A stretch of 35,895 bases of DNA from the NCBI RefSeq assembly GCF_007556705.1, contig NZ_VJOL01000027.1, forward strand, positions 1 through 35,895, given 5' to 3'. A model generated the notes under the pieces. It was not told where the DNA came from and made no database searches. It was given only the letters and a program-made list of their open reading frames with translations. Positions 28,813 to 35,771 of the stretch are shown piece after piece. This DNA comes from Tepidimonas thermarum. GTDB lineage: Bacteria; Pseudomonadota; Gammaproteobacteria; Burkholderiales; Burkholderiaceae_C. Each line of letters opens with the position of its first letter. The stretch's first letter is position 1. A program made the translations under genes and the position numbers.

Positions 28813-30642
28813 TCATCCCGGCGCGGTCTCGGTGGCGGGCGCCTCGCCATCGTCGAGCCAGCCCCCGCGACCGTGCGCGTACAGCCGCGCGTACAGGCCC
28901 CCCGCGCCCAGCAGTGCGGCATGGCGGCCCTGCTCGACCACCTGCCCGGCTTCCAACACCACGATGCGGTCTGCGTGCTCGATGGTGGACAGGCGGTGCG
29001 CAATCACCAGCGTCGTGCGCCCCGCCATCAGGTGGCGCAGCGCCTCCTGCACCAAGCGCTCCGATTCGGTGTCCAGCGCCGAGGTGGCTTCGTCCAGGAT
29101 GAGCACCGGCGCATCCTTGTAGATCGCGCGCGCAATCGCCAGCCGTTGGCGCTGCCCGCCCGAGAGCTGCGCGGCGTTGTGTCCCACCACCGTGTGCAGC
29201 CCCTGGGGCAGCGCGGGCCACCAGTCGCCCAGGTTGGCGGCGGCCAGCGCCGCGCGTGCGCGTGCTTCGTCGGGGTGCGGATCGCCCAGGGCCACATTGG
29301 CCAGCACGCTCTCGTTGAGCATGACCACGTCCTGGCTCACGACCGCGAACTGGCGGCGCAGCGCCGCCAGGTTCCACGCGCGCACATCCACATCGTCCAG
29401 GCGCACCTGGCCCCGGCTGGCCTCCACGAAGCGCGGCAGCAGGTTGACCAGCGTGGTCTTGCCCGACCCCGACGGCCCCACCAGCGCCACCACCTCACCG
29501 GCTTCGATGTGCAGGGTGACGCCGCGCACCGCCGCGCCCGGCCGCTGCCCGTAGCGCACCCACACATCCTCGAACGCGATGCGCCCCCGCGCCCGTCCCG
29601 GGTCGTGCTGGCCGCCGGTTTGCACGGGGGTCTCCTCGATCAAGGCCAGCCCGCGCTCCAGCGCCGCCAGCCCGCGGGTGATCGGTGTGGCGATGTCGGC
29701 CAGCTGCTTGATGGGCGCGATCAACATCAGCATGGCCGTCACAAAGCCGACGAAGCTGCCCACCGACACCCCGCCAGAGGCCTGGTGCAGCGCCACCATG
29801 ATGACCGCCGAGAGCGCGGTGGCGGCCAGGATTTGCGACAGCGGGGTCATCAGGGCGGCCGCCACGGTGCTCTTGAGCGCCAGGCCGCGCAAGGTGCTGC
29901 TGAGCCGCTCGAAGCGCTGCTGCTGGTGCGTTTGCGCGCCATGCAGGCGCACCAGCCGGTGGGCCAGCACGTTTTCCTCCACCACATAGGCCAAATCGTC
30001 GGTGGCGTGTTGGCTGCGGCGCGTCACGCCGTAGAGCCGTTTGGACAGCACCTTCATGCCCCACGACAGCGGCGGAAACATCGCCAACACGATCAGCGTC
30101 AACTGCCAGTTCAGCCACAGCAAATACGCCAGCAGCGCGGCGATGGTCAGCACGGTGCGCGCCAGCGTCAGCAGCGCCCCAACGAGTTGGCTGGCGCCGT
30201 TTTGCACCTCGTACACCAGCGTGTTGGACAGGCGGCTGGCGTTTTGATCGGCAAACAGGCGCAAATCCGCCTCGCCCAGGCGCTCGAACATGGCGCGCCG
30301 CAGCGCCAGCATGCCGCCGTTGGCGGTGTAGGCCAAGCCGTACTGGGCCACGAAGGTGGCCATGCCGCGCAGCGCAAACAGCCCGATCAGCGCCACCGGT
30401 ACCGTCCACAGCGGCAGGCCGCCGGCGATGAACCCTTCGTCGAGCAGCAGCTTGAGCAGGGCGGGGATGGCCGGCTCGGTCAACGCGGCCAGCACCGCCC
30501 CCAGCATGGCCCAGATCAACCCCGCCCGCGCAGGCCGGAAGTAGGGCCACAGGCGCCGCAGCCGCGGGTACAGGCGGGCTGGGATGGGCGACGGGCTGGC
30601 AGGTGGGGCCGCCGGGTCGGGCGGGGCAATGGGCTCGGACAA
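28813..30642 (-). CDS. msbA: Lipid A export ATP-binding/permease protein MsbA
   Basis: MsbA is a homodimeric ABC exporter that flips lipid A-core from the inner to the outer leaflet of the inner membrane. The N-terminal half has six transmembrane helices, the first at IWAMLGAVLAALTEPAIPAL. The nucleotide-binding domain has Walker A GPSGSGKTT, the Q-loop VSQDVVM, the signature LSGGQRQRL and Walker B VLILDEATSALD, followed by the H-loop VIAHRLST. The start is unclear. TTG at 30642 gives 609 residues after the promoter-like stretch. ATG at 30708 would overlap the divergent tolB start and give 631. The proline/alanine-rich N terminus does not help choose. Its substrate comes from the pathway containing LpxK and KdsB. 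Confidence 0.94.
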   Translation of the reverse strand: MSEPIAPPDPAAPPASPSPIPARLYPRLRRLWPYFRPARAGLIWAMLGAVLAALTEPAIPALLKLLLDEGFIAGGLPLWTVPVALIGLFALRGMATFVAQYGLAYTANGGMLALRRAMFERLGEADLRLFADQNASRLSNTLVYEVQNGASQLVGALLTLARTVLTIAALLAYLLWLNWQLTLIVLAMFPPLSWGMKVLSKRLYGVTRRSQHATDDLAYVVEENVLAHRLVRLHGAQTHQQQRFERLSSTLRGLALKSTVAAALMTPLSQILAATALSAVIMVALHQASGGVSVGSFVGFVTAMLMLIAPIKQLADIATPITRGLAALERGLALIEETPVQTGGQHDPGRARGRIAFEDVWVRYGQRPGAAVRGVTLHIEAGEVVALVGPSGSGKTTLVNLLPRFVEASRGQVRLDDVDVRAWNLAALRRQFAVVSQDVVMLNESVLANVALGDPHPDEARARAALAAANLGDWWPALPQGLHTVVGHNAAQLSGGQRQRLAIARAIYKDAPVLILDEATSALDTESERLVQEALRHLMAGRTTLVIAHRLSTIEHADRIVVLEAGQVVEQGRHAALLGAGGLYARLYAHGRGGWLDDGEAPATETAPG

Positions 30643-30675
30643 GGCGGACAGGGCAGACGGCAGATGGACTGTTGG

Positions 30676-30683
30676 TATTATCG
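30676..30683. promoter_or_regulatory. Overlapping divergent -10 boxes of msbA and tolB
   Basis: The sequence TATTATCG reads TATTAT on the plus strand (30676-30681, 19 bases before the tolB ATG) and GATAAT on the minus strand (30678-30683, about 35 bases before the msbA TTG). The boxes share bases, so the two transcripts would compete for polymerase. -35 matches are weak on both sides. Confidence 0.38.
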
Positions 30684-30700
30684 GGCTTGCCCGTGTTCTG

Positions 30701-32041
30701 ATGACCATCGTGACCCGCAGCGCCTTGCCCGTTTCACCGTTGTTGGCTGCCCTCCGGGGCCAATCCCAGTCGCGCCGCCAGTGGTTGGCCGCGGCTGGGG
30801 GGGCTGCGGCAGCGGCGTGGTGGGCGCCTGCGGCGGCCCAGTTTCGGGTCGAAGTCACCGGCGTGGGCGTGCCGCAAATCCCGTTTGCCATCGCGCCGTT
30901 TCGCACGCCCGGCGGCTTGCCGCAGGACGTCGCGGCCATCGTCGCCGCCGATTTGGTGCGCAGCGGCCAATTGCGGCAGGTGCCCAGCAACGCCGCGGGC
31001 CTGGACGAAAGCAGCCGGCCCGATCCGGCCACATGGCGCGGTCAGGGCGCGGACGCCCTGGTCGTTGGCAGCGTGCAGCGCCTGGCCGATGGCCGCTACG
31101 ACGTGCGCTTTCGGCTCTGGGACGTGGTGCGCGCCGCCGACCTGGGCGGCCTGAGCTATCCGGTGCGCGCGGCCGATTTGCGCCTGGCCGCCCACCGCAT
31201 CGCGGACTACGTGTACGAAAAGCTCACGGGCGAACGCGGGGTCTTTTCCACCCGTATCGCCTACGTCTCCAGCCAAGGTGAGCGGCACCAATTGTGGGTG
31301 GCCGACGCCGACGGCGAAAATGCCCAGCCCGCGCTCACCAGCCGCGAGCCCGTCATCTCGCCCGCCTGGTCGCCCGACGGCGCGCAGCTGGCCTATGTCT
31401 CGTTCGAGTCGCGCAAGCCCGTCATTTATGTGCACGACATCGCCAGCGGGCGGCGGCGCCTGCTGGCCAGTTTCCGCGGCTCCAACAGCGCGCCCGCCTG
31501 GTCGCCCGATGGGCGGCGCCTCTACGCCACCCTCACGCTGGCGGGCAGCTCGCAGATCTACGCGCTGGACGTGGAGGGCGGCGCGCCGCAGCGCATCACG
31601 CAAACCGGTGGCATCGATACCGAGCCGGCCTTTGCGCCCGATGGCAAGACGGTGTACTTCGTCAGCGACCGGGGTGGCTCGCCGCAGATCTACCGCATGG
31701 CGCCCGACGGGCGCGACGTCGCCCGCGTGACCTTCGAGGGCAACTACAACATCTCGCCGGCGGTCAGCCCCGACGGCCGCCATCTGGCCTTCATCGCGCG
31801 CGTTGGCGACGCGTACCGGCTGCGTCTCATGGACCTGACGAGCGGAACCGTCACCACCCTGACCGACACCAACGCCGATGAAAGTCCCAGCTTCGCGCCC
31901 AACGGCCGCCTCATCGTGTATGCAACGCGGGTGCAGGGACGCGAGTCGCTCATGACCACCACGCTCGATGGCCGCATCAAGGCGCGGCTGGCGGCTGCCG
32001 GCGCGGTGCGTGAGCCCGACTGGGGCCCCTTCCTCGCGTGA
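30701..32041 (+). CDS. tolB: Tol-Pal system beta-propeller protein TolB
   Basis: TolB is the periplasmic propeller that links TolA and Pal during outer-membrane constriction. The 446 residues comprise a leader (about 1-46), an N-terminal alpha/beta domain and a six-bladed propeller. The propeller repeats are visible as APAWSPDGRRLY, EPAFAPDGKTVYF, SPAVSPDGRHLAF and SPSFAPNGRLIVY. The leader is unusual: SRRQWLAA at 24-31 is a twin-arginine motif, then a long Ala-rich stretch ends in PAAAQF, suggesting cleavage after A46. ATG 30701 is the first good start. The stop overlaps a possible GTG start of pal. tolQ, tolR and tolA are not adjacent. Confidence 0.96.
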   Translation: MTIVTRSALPVSPLLAALRGQSQSRRQWLAAAGGAAAAAWWAPAAAQFRVEVTGVGVPQIPFAIAPFRTPGGLPQDVAAIVAADLVRSGQLRQVPSNAAGLDESSRPDPATWRGQGADALVVGSVQRLADGRYDVRFRLWDVVRAADLGGLSYPVRAADLRLAAHRIADYVYEKLTGERGVFSTRIAYVSSQGERHQLWVADADGENAQPALTSREPVISPAWSPDGAQLAYVSFESRKPVIYVHDIASGRRRLLASFRGSNSAPAWSPDGRRLYATLTLAGSSQIYALDVEGGAPQRITQTGGIDTEPAFAPDGKTVYFVSDRGGSPQIYRMAPDGRDVARVTFEGNYNISPAVSPDGRHLAFIARVGDAYRLRLMDLTSGTVTTLTDTNADESPSFAPNGRLIVYATRVQGRESLMTTTLDGRIKARLAAAGAVREPDWGPFLA

Positions 32042-32085
32042 GCGCTGCACACGGTTTTCATCGTTCTTCCAAAACCCCGTCCATC

Positions 32086-32670
32086 ATGCAAACCTCGATT
32101 CGAACCCTTTGGCAACGCCGCGCCGCGCGCGGTGTCGCGACCCTGCTGGCCGCGTCGGTGCTGGTCGGCTGCTCCAGCGTCAAGCTCGATGAAAGCGCGC
32201 CGGTGACCGATCGCGCCGCAACCCCCGTCGGCGGTGCGGCGGGCGCCGGTGGGGCGGGGGGCGCAGGCGCGGCCCCGGTGGACAACCGCACCGTGGTGCC
32301 GGTGCAGACCGAGCAAGCCCAGCTGGCGCAGCCACCCGCCAATGTCGAGCGCATCATCTACTTCGACTTCGACTCGTACACCGTCAAGCCCGAGTTCATG
32401 CCAACGCTGGAGGCGCATGCCCGCTTCCTCAACGCCGACCGCCAGCGCCGCGTCGTGCTCGAAGGCCACACCGACGAGCGCGGCGGCCGTGAGTACAACC
32501 TGGCGCTGGGACAAAAGCGCGCCGACGCGGTGCGCCGCGCGCTGGCCCTGCTGGGTGTGCAGGACAGCCAGATGGAGTCGGTCAGCTTTGGCAAGGAAAA
32601 GCCGGCCGTGCAAGGCAGCGGTGAAGAGGCCTGGAGCCGCAACCGCCGCGTCGAACTGTCCTACCGGTGA
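32086..32670 (+). CDS. pal: Peptidoglycan-associated lipoprotein Pal
   Basis: Pal is the outer-membrane lipoprotein that binds peptidoglycan and TolB. The leader ends in the lipobox LVGC, with the lipidated Cys29. A Gly/Ala-rich low-complexity linker follows (about 46-65). The OmpA-like domain starts near residue 85 with IIYFDFDSYTVKPEFM and carries the peptidoglycan-binding signature EGHTDERGGREYNLALGQKRADAVRRAL. The length of 194 residues is longer than E. coli Pal (173) owing to the linker. ATG 32086 is preferred. A GTG at 32038 overlaps the tolB stop but would add 16 residues before the signal. cpoB follows with a GTGA overlap. Confidence 0.97.
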   Translation: MQTSIRTLWQRRAARGVATLLAASVLVGCSSVKLDESAPVTDRAATPVGGAAGAGGAGGAGAAPVDNRTVVPVQTEQAQLAQPPANVERIIYFDFDSYTVKPEFMPTLEAHARFLNADRQRRVVLEGHTDERGGREYNLALGQKRADAVRRALALLGVQDSQMESVSFGKEKPAVQGSGEEAWSRNRRVELSYR

Positions 32671-33506
32671 TCGAGCGCGCCATGCCATCCCACGACATCC
32701 GAGGCGATGCACGCGCGCCGATGCGGCGTTGGCGGCCATGGTGGGCCGGCGCCGCGCTGTTGGCCATGCTGGCCCAGCCGGCCCATGCGCTGTTTTCGGA
32801 TGACGAGGCGCGCCGCGCCATTTTGGATTTGCGCGGCCGCGTGGAGGCCCAGCGGCAGGCGCTCGAGGCGCAGCAACAGACGCTCGAGGCGTTGCAGCGC
32901 CAGTGGGGCAACGGCGACGACACCGCGCGGCGCGGGCTGCTCGACATGGCCAATCAGATCGAGGGGTTGCGCCGCGAACTGGCCGCGCTGCGCGGGCAGC
33001 AGGAGCAATTGGCGCGCGATGTGGCCGAGCTGCAGCGCCAACAGCGCGATGTCCTGGCCGCGCTGGACACCCGGTTGCGCGCGCTGGAACCCGTCAAGGT
33101 GAGCCTCGAAGGCAGCGAATTTACCGCCCGTCCCGAGGAGAAGGCGGCCTTTGAGGCCGCGATGGCGGCGTTGCGTGGCACCGACTTTGCCCGCGCCGCG
33201 CAGTTGTACGGCGACTTTTTGGCGCAATACCCAACCAGCGGCTACGCCCCACTGGCCCTGTACTGGCGGGGCAATGCGCTGTATGCCGCGCGTGACTACC
33301 GCCGGGCCATCGAGAGCTACCAGCGCCTGCTGGAGCAGTTTCCGCGACACCCGCGCGCGTCAGAAGCCATGCTGGCCATCGCCAGCTGCCAGCTCGAGCT
33401 CAAGGACGCCAAGGCCGCACGCGCCACCTGGCAGGCGCTGGTGCAGCGCTATCCGGACTCGGAGGCGGCCGCCACCGCCCGCGAGCGCCTGGCCCGCCTG
33501 CGCTGA
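32667..33506 (+). CDS. cpoB: Cell division coordinator CpoB (YbgF), tol-pal system protein
   Basis: CpoB is a periplasmic protein that coordinates peptidoglycan synthesis (PBP1B) with Tol-driven outer-membrane constriction. A leader with a hydrophobic core (WWAGAALLAMLAQPAHA) is followed by a coiled-coil region (about residues 50-130, rich in Arg, Gln, Glu and Leu) that trimerises. A C-terminal TPR-like domain (about 155-279) follows, with FARAAQLYGDFLAQYPTSGYAPLALYWRGNALYAARDYRRAIESYQRLL. The length of 279 residues compares with E. coli 263. The GTG at 32667 overlaps the pal stop. ATG at 32682 is an alternative five codons in. It ends the tol operon. A hairpin lies 9-34 bases behind the stop. 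Confidence 0.96.
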   Translation: MIERAMPSHDIRGDARAPMRRWRPWWAGAALLAMLAQPAHALFSDDEARRAILDLRGRVEAQRQALEAQQQTLEALQRQWGNGDDTARRGLLDMANQIEGLRRELAALRGQQEQLARDVAELQRQQRDVLAALDTRLRALEPVKVSLEGSEFTARPEEKAAFEAAMAALRGTDFARAAQLYGDFLAQYPTSGYAPLALYWRGNALYAARDYRRAIESYQRLLEQFPRHPRASEAMLAIASCQLELKDAKAARATWQALVQRYPDSEAAATARERLARLR

Positions 33507-33514
33507 CCCCGCTT

Positions 33515-33540
33515 GGCTGGGGTGATACCCGGCCCCAGCC
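33515..33540 (+). terminator. Hairpin behind cpoB, possible terminator without T-run
   Basis: An 8-bp perfect inverted repeat (GGCTGGGG 33515-33522 and CCCCAGCC 33533-33540, loop of ten) starts nine bases after the cpoB stop. No run of T residues follows, so it is not a classical intrinsic terminator, but it marks the end of the tol operon. Confidence 0.45.
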
Positions 33541-33579
33541 GCGGCCGACACCGTGCCGGCGTGGCTTGGCGGCGGCCGG

Positions 33580-33585
33580 TAGAAT
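33580..33585 (+). promoter_or_regulatory. Possible -10 box of the YeeE-type transporter gene
   Basis: TAGAAT, in the context CGGTAGAATCGC, lies 24 bases before the ATG at 33610. It is the third occurrence of this hexamer in front of a gene in this window. No clear -35 is visible. Confidence 0.42.
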
Positions 33586-33609
33586 CGCCCTCGCTACGGA
33601 CATACGCTC

Positions 33610-34725
33610 ATGGACGCTGCTGCCTTCCAATCCTTGCACACCACCGTTTTGTGGGCGGCGTTTGCCGTCTCGGCCCTCTTTGGCGCCATTGCCCATCGCA
33701 CCCACTTTTGCACCATGGGCGCGATCAGCGACATCGTCAACATGGGCGACTGGACGCGCATGCGCATGTGGATCATGGCCATTGGGGTGGCCATGGTGGG
33801 CTTTCACGCCATGGCCGCGCTGGGCTGGATCGACCCCGCGCAGACGATTTACTACAGCGGGCGTGTGATCTGGCTGTCGGCGCTGCTGGGCGGCGCGTTG
33901 TTTGGTTTTGGCATGGTGCTGGCCTCCGGTTGCGGCAGCAAAACGCTCATTCGCATCGGTGCGGGCAGCCTCAAAAGCCTGGTGGTGTTTTTTGTCATGG
34001 GGGTGGCCGCCTTTGCCACCCTGCGCGGCATCACCGCGGTGCTGCGTGACCGCACGGTGGACCGCGTGGCCTTTCAGATGGAGCCGGGCAGCGCGTTGCC
34101 CGATTGGCTAGCCGCCCAGCTGGGTTGGGCGCCGGCGACCACCACCCTGATCGTTGGTGTGGGCATCGGCGCGGTGCTGATCGCCTGGGCCGCAGCGGGG
34201 GAGGGCGTGCAGCGCTCCGCGCAGGCGTGGTTGGCGGGCGTGGGCATCGGCGGCTGTGCGGCCGCCATGTGGTGGGTGTCTGGGCGGCTGGGTTTTGTGC
34301 CCGAGCACCCCGAGACGCTGGAGGCGGTCTACCTGGCCACCAACAGCGGCCGCATGGAGTCGCTGACCTTTACCGCGCCCATGGCCTACACCCTGGATTG
34401 GTTGATCTACTTCAGCGACCAAAACAAAGTGTTGACGCTGGGCGTGGTCTCGGTGCTGGGCGTCGTCGCCGGCGCCTTTGTCCACGCCGTGGCCACCCGC
34501 ACCTTCCGCTGGGAAGGCTTTGCCGGCACGCGCGATACCGCGCTGCACATCGTGGGCGCGCTGTGCATGGGGGTGGGGGGCGTCACCGCCATGGGCTGCA
34601 CGATCGGCCAGGGCCTGTCCGGCTTGTCCACGCTGAGCGTCACCAGTGCCGTGGCCTTTGCGGGGATCGTGCTGGGCGCACTCGCGGGACTGCGCTTCCA
34701 GCTCTGGTTGCTCGAGCATGACTGA
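33610..34725 (+). CDS. YeeE/YedE family sulfur-compound transporter (TsuA-like)
   Basis: This 371-residue polytopic inner-membrane protein belongs to the YeeE/YedE (DUF395) family. The best-studied member, TsuA, takes up thiosulfate by passing it between three conserved cysteines. Matching cysteines are present at Cys34 in HRTHFCTMGAI, Cys108 in LASGCGSKTLIRIG and Cys330 in TAMGCTIGQGLSG, each in the family's GCx or CTxG context. About nine to ten hydrophobic helices are visible. It has no fused TusA (YeeD) domain, and none is next to it. The stop overlaps tcdA by eight bases (ATGACTGA), so the two are co-translated. Thiosulfate as substrate is an inference from the cysteines, and selenium-compound transport is claimed for other members. 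Confidence 0.92.
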   Translation: MDAAAFQSLHTTVLWAAFAVSALFGAIAHRTHFCTMGAISDIVNMGDWTRMRMWIMAIGVAMVGFHAMAALGWIDPAQTIYYSGRVIWLSALLGGALFGFGMVLASGCGSKTLIRIGAGSLKSLVVFFVMGVAAFATLRGITAVLRDRTVDRVAFQMEPGSALPDWLAAQLGWAPATTTLIVGVGIGAVLIAWAAAGEGVQRSAQAWLAGVGIGGCAAAMWWVSGRLGFVPEHPETLEAVYLATNSGRMESLTFTAPMAYTLDWLIYFSDQNKVLTLGVVSVLGVVAGAFVHAVATRTFRWEGFAGTRDTALHIVGALCMGVGGVTAMGCTIGQGLSGLSTLSVTSAVAFAGIVLGALAGLRFQLWLLEHD

Positions 34726-35527
34726 GGCGCAATCGGCGTTGGACGCGCCCGATTTTGAGCGGCGCTTCGGCGGCTTGCGCCGCCTCTATGGCGCGCAGGG
34801 CGCGCAGCGGGTGGCCGATGCGCACGTCATCGTCGTCGGCGTCGGCGGGGTCGGCTCCTGGGCGGCGGAGGCGCTGGCGCGCAGCGGTGTGGGCCGTTTG
34901 ACCCTCATCGACTTGGACCACATCGCCGAGTCCAACACCAACCGCCAAATCCACGCGCTCGACGGCGCGTACGGCCAAGCCAAGGTCGAGGCGATGCGCG
35001 CGCGCATCGCCGCCATCCACCCCGGCTGCCGCGTGCTGGCGATCGACGACTTCGTCACCCCCGACAACTGGCCAGCGCTGTTGGCCCAGGCCCAGGCCGT
35101 GCAGGGCCACGCAGGCGCGCTGGCCGTCGTCGACGCCTGCGATAACATGGCGGCCAAGGTCGCCCTGGCCGCATGGGCGCGCACGCAGACGGCGCTGTTC
35201 ATCACCGCGGGAGCAGCCGGGGGCAAGCGGCACGGCGAACGGGTCGAAATTGCCGACCTGGCCGATGCCACCCACGACCCGCTGCTGGCCCAGTTGCGCC
35301 AGCGGCTGCGCAAAGCGCACGGCGCCCCCCGCGCGGGGCGCCTGGGCGTAACGGCCGTGTTCAGCCGCGAGCCGGTCAGCGCACCGCTGGCCGGTTGCGA
35401 CGCCAGCGGCGCGGGGGACGGTTCGCTCAACTGCCACGGCTACGGCTCCAGCGTCGCGGTCACGGCCACCTTTGGCATGTGCGCGGCCGGCTGGGTCATG
35501 GACGCCCTGGCGCGCACCGCTCGCTGA
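34718..35527 (+). CDS. tcdA: tRNA threonylcarbamoyladenosine dehydratase TcdA (CsdL)
   Basis: TcdA is an E1/ThiF/MoeB-like enzyme that uses ATP to cyclise t6A37 of tRNAs to ct6A. The 269 residues (E. coli 268) contain the Rossmann nucleotide motif VVGVGGVGSWAAEALARSGVG, then LTLIDLDHIAESNTNRQIHAL with the catalytic arginine. VVDACDNMAAKVAL and the C-terminal SLNCHGYGSSVAVTATFGMCAAGWVMDAL follow. The ATG at 34718 lies inside the transporter's last codons (ATGACTGA). In E. coli, TcdA works with the cysteine desulfurase CsdA/CsdE. Neither is in the window, but the overlap with a sulfur-compound transporter may be meaningful. tRNA-Lys, a t6A/ct6A-bearing tRNA, is the next gene. Confidence 0.95.
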   Translation: MTEAQSALDAPDFERRFGGLRRLYGAQGAQRVADAHVIVVGVGGVGSWAAEALARSGVGRLTLIDLDHIAESNTNRQIHALDGAYGQAKVEAMRARIAAIHPGCRVLAIDDFVTPDNWPALLAQAQAVQGHAGALAVVDACDNMAAKVALAAWARTQTALFITAGAAGGKRHGERVEIADLADATHDPLLAQLRQRLRKAHGAPRAGRLGVTAVFSREPVSAPLAGCDASGAGDGSLNCHGYGSSVAVTATFGMCAAGWVMDALARTAR

Positions 35528-35552
35528 AGGTCGCCGCGGCTCGGCCCCCACC

Positions 35553-35569
35553 CCTGTTGCCGCAACAGG
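35553..35569. repeat. Palindrome between tcdA and tRNA-Lys
   Basis: Two 8-base arms (CCTGTTGC 35553-35560 and GCAACAGG 35562-35569) around a single C form an almost gapless inverted repeat. It is about 26 bases behind tcdA and 44 bases before the tRNA promoter's -10. It might end tcdA transcription or bind a regulator. There is no T-run. Confidence 0.5.
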
Positions 35570-35612
35570 CTGCGGCGCCCGCGCGGGGGGCGAAAATCCG
35601 CGCAAAAGGCGC

Positions 35613-35618
35613 TATAAT
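35613..35618 (+). promoter_or_regulatory. -10 box of tRNA-Lys
   Basis: TATAAT, a perfect consensus -10, lies 34 bases before the first base of the tRNA and is followed by a GC-rich discriminator, as in strong stable-RNA promoters. The -35 region is not a good match. Confidence 0.6.
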
Positions 35619-35652
35619 GCGATCTTTCGCTGACGCTTGTCAGCAAAAGCGT

Positions 35653-35728
35653 GGGTCGTTAGCTCAGTCGGTAGAGCAGCGGACTTTTAATCCGTTGGTC
35701 GCAGGTTCGAATCCTGCACGACCCACCA
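35653..35728 (+). tRNA. tRNA-Lys (anticodon TTT)
   Basis: A full 76-base cloverleaf with encoded CCA. The acceptor GGGTCGT pairs with ACGACCC, the D arm is AGCTCAGTCGGTAGAGC, the anticodon loop is CTTTTAA with TTT at 35686-35688, and the T arm is GCAGGTTCGAATCCTGC with CCA at 35726-35728. The body is close to E. coli tRNA-Lys. In E. coli a tRNA-Lys cluster also lies beside the tol-pal-ybgF operon. Confidence 0.97.
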
Positions 35729-35744
35729 AGCAAAACAAGCACTT

Positions 35745-35768
35745 AGCCCGCCTTGCGCGGGCTTTTTT
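35745..35768 (+). terminator. Rho-independent terminator of tRNA-Lys
   Basis: A 7-bp stem (AGCCCGC 35745-35751 and GCGGGCT 35757-35763) is followed by a T-run through 35768. It is 17 bases behind the tRNA, and the group II intron begins four bases after the T-run. Confidence 0.9.
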
Positions 35769-35771
35769 CAT

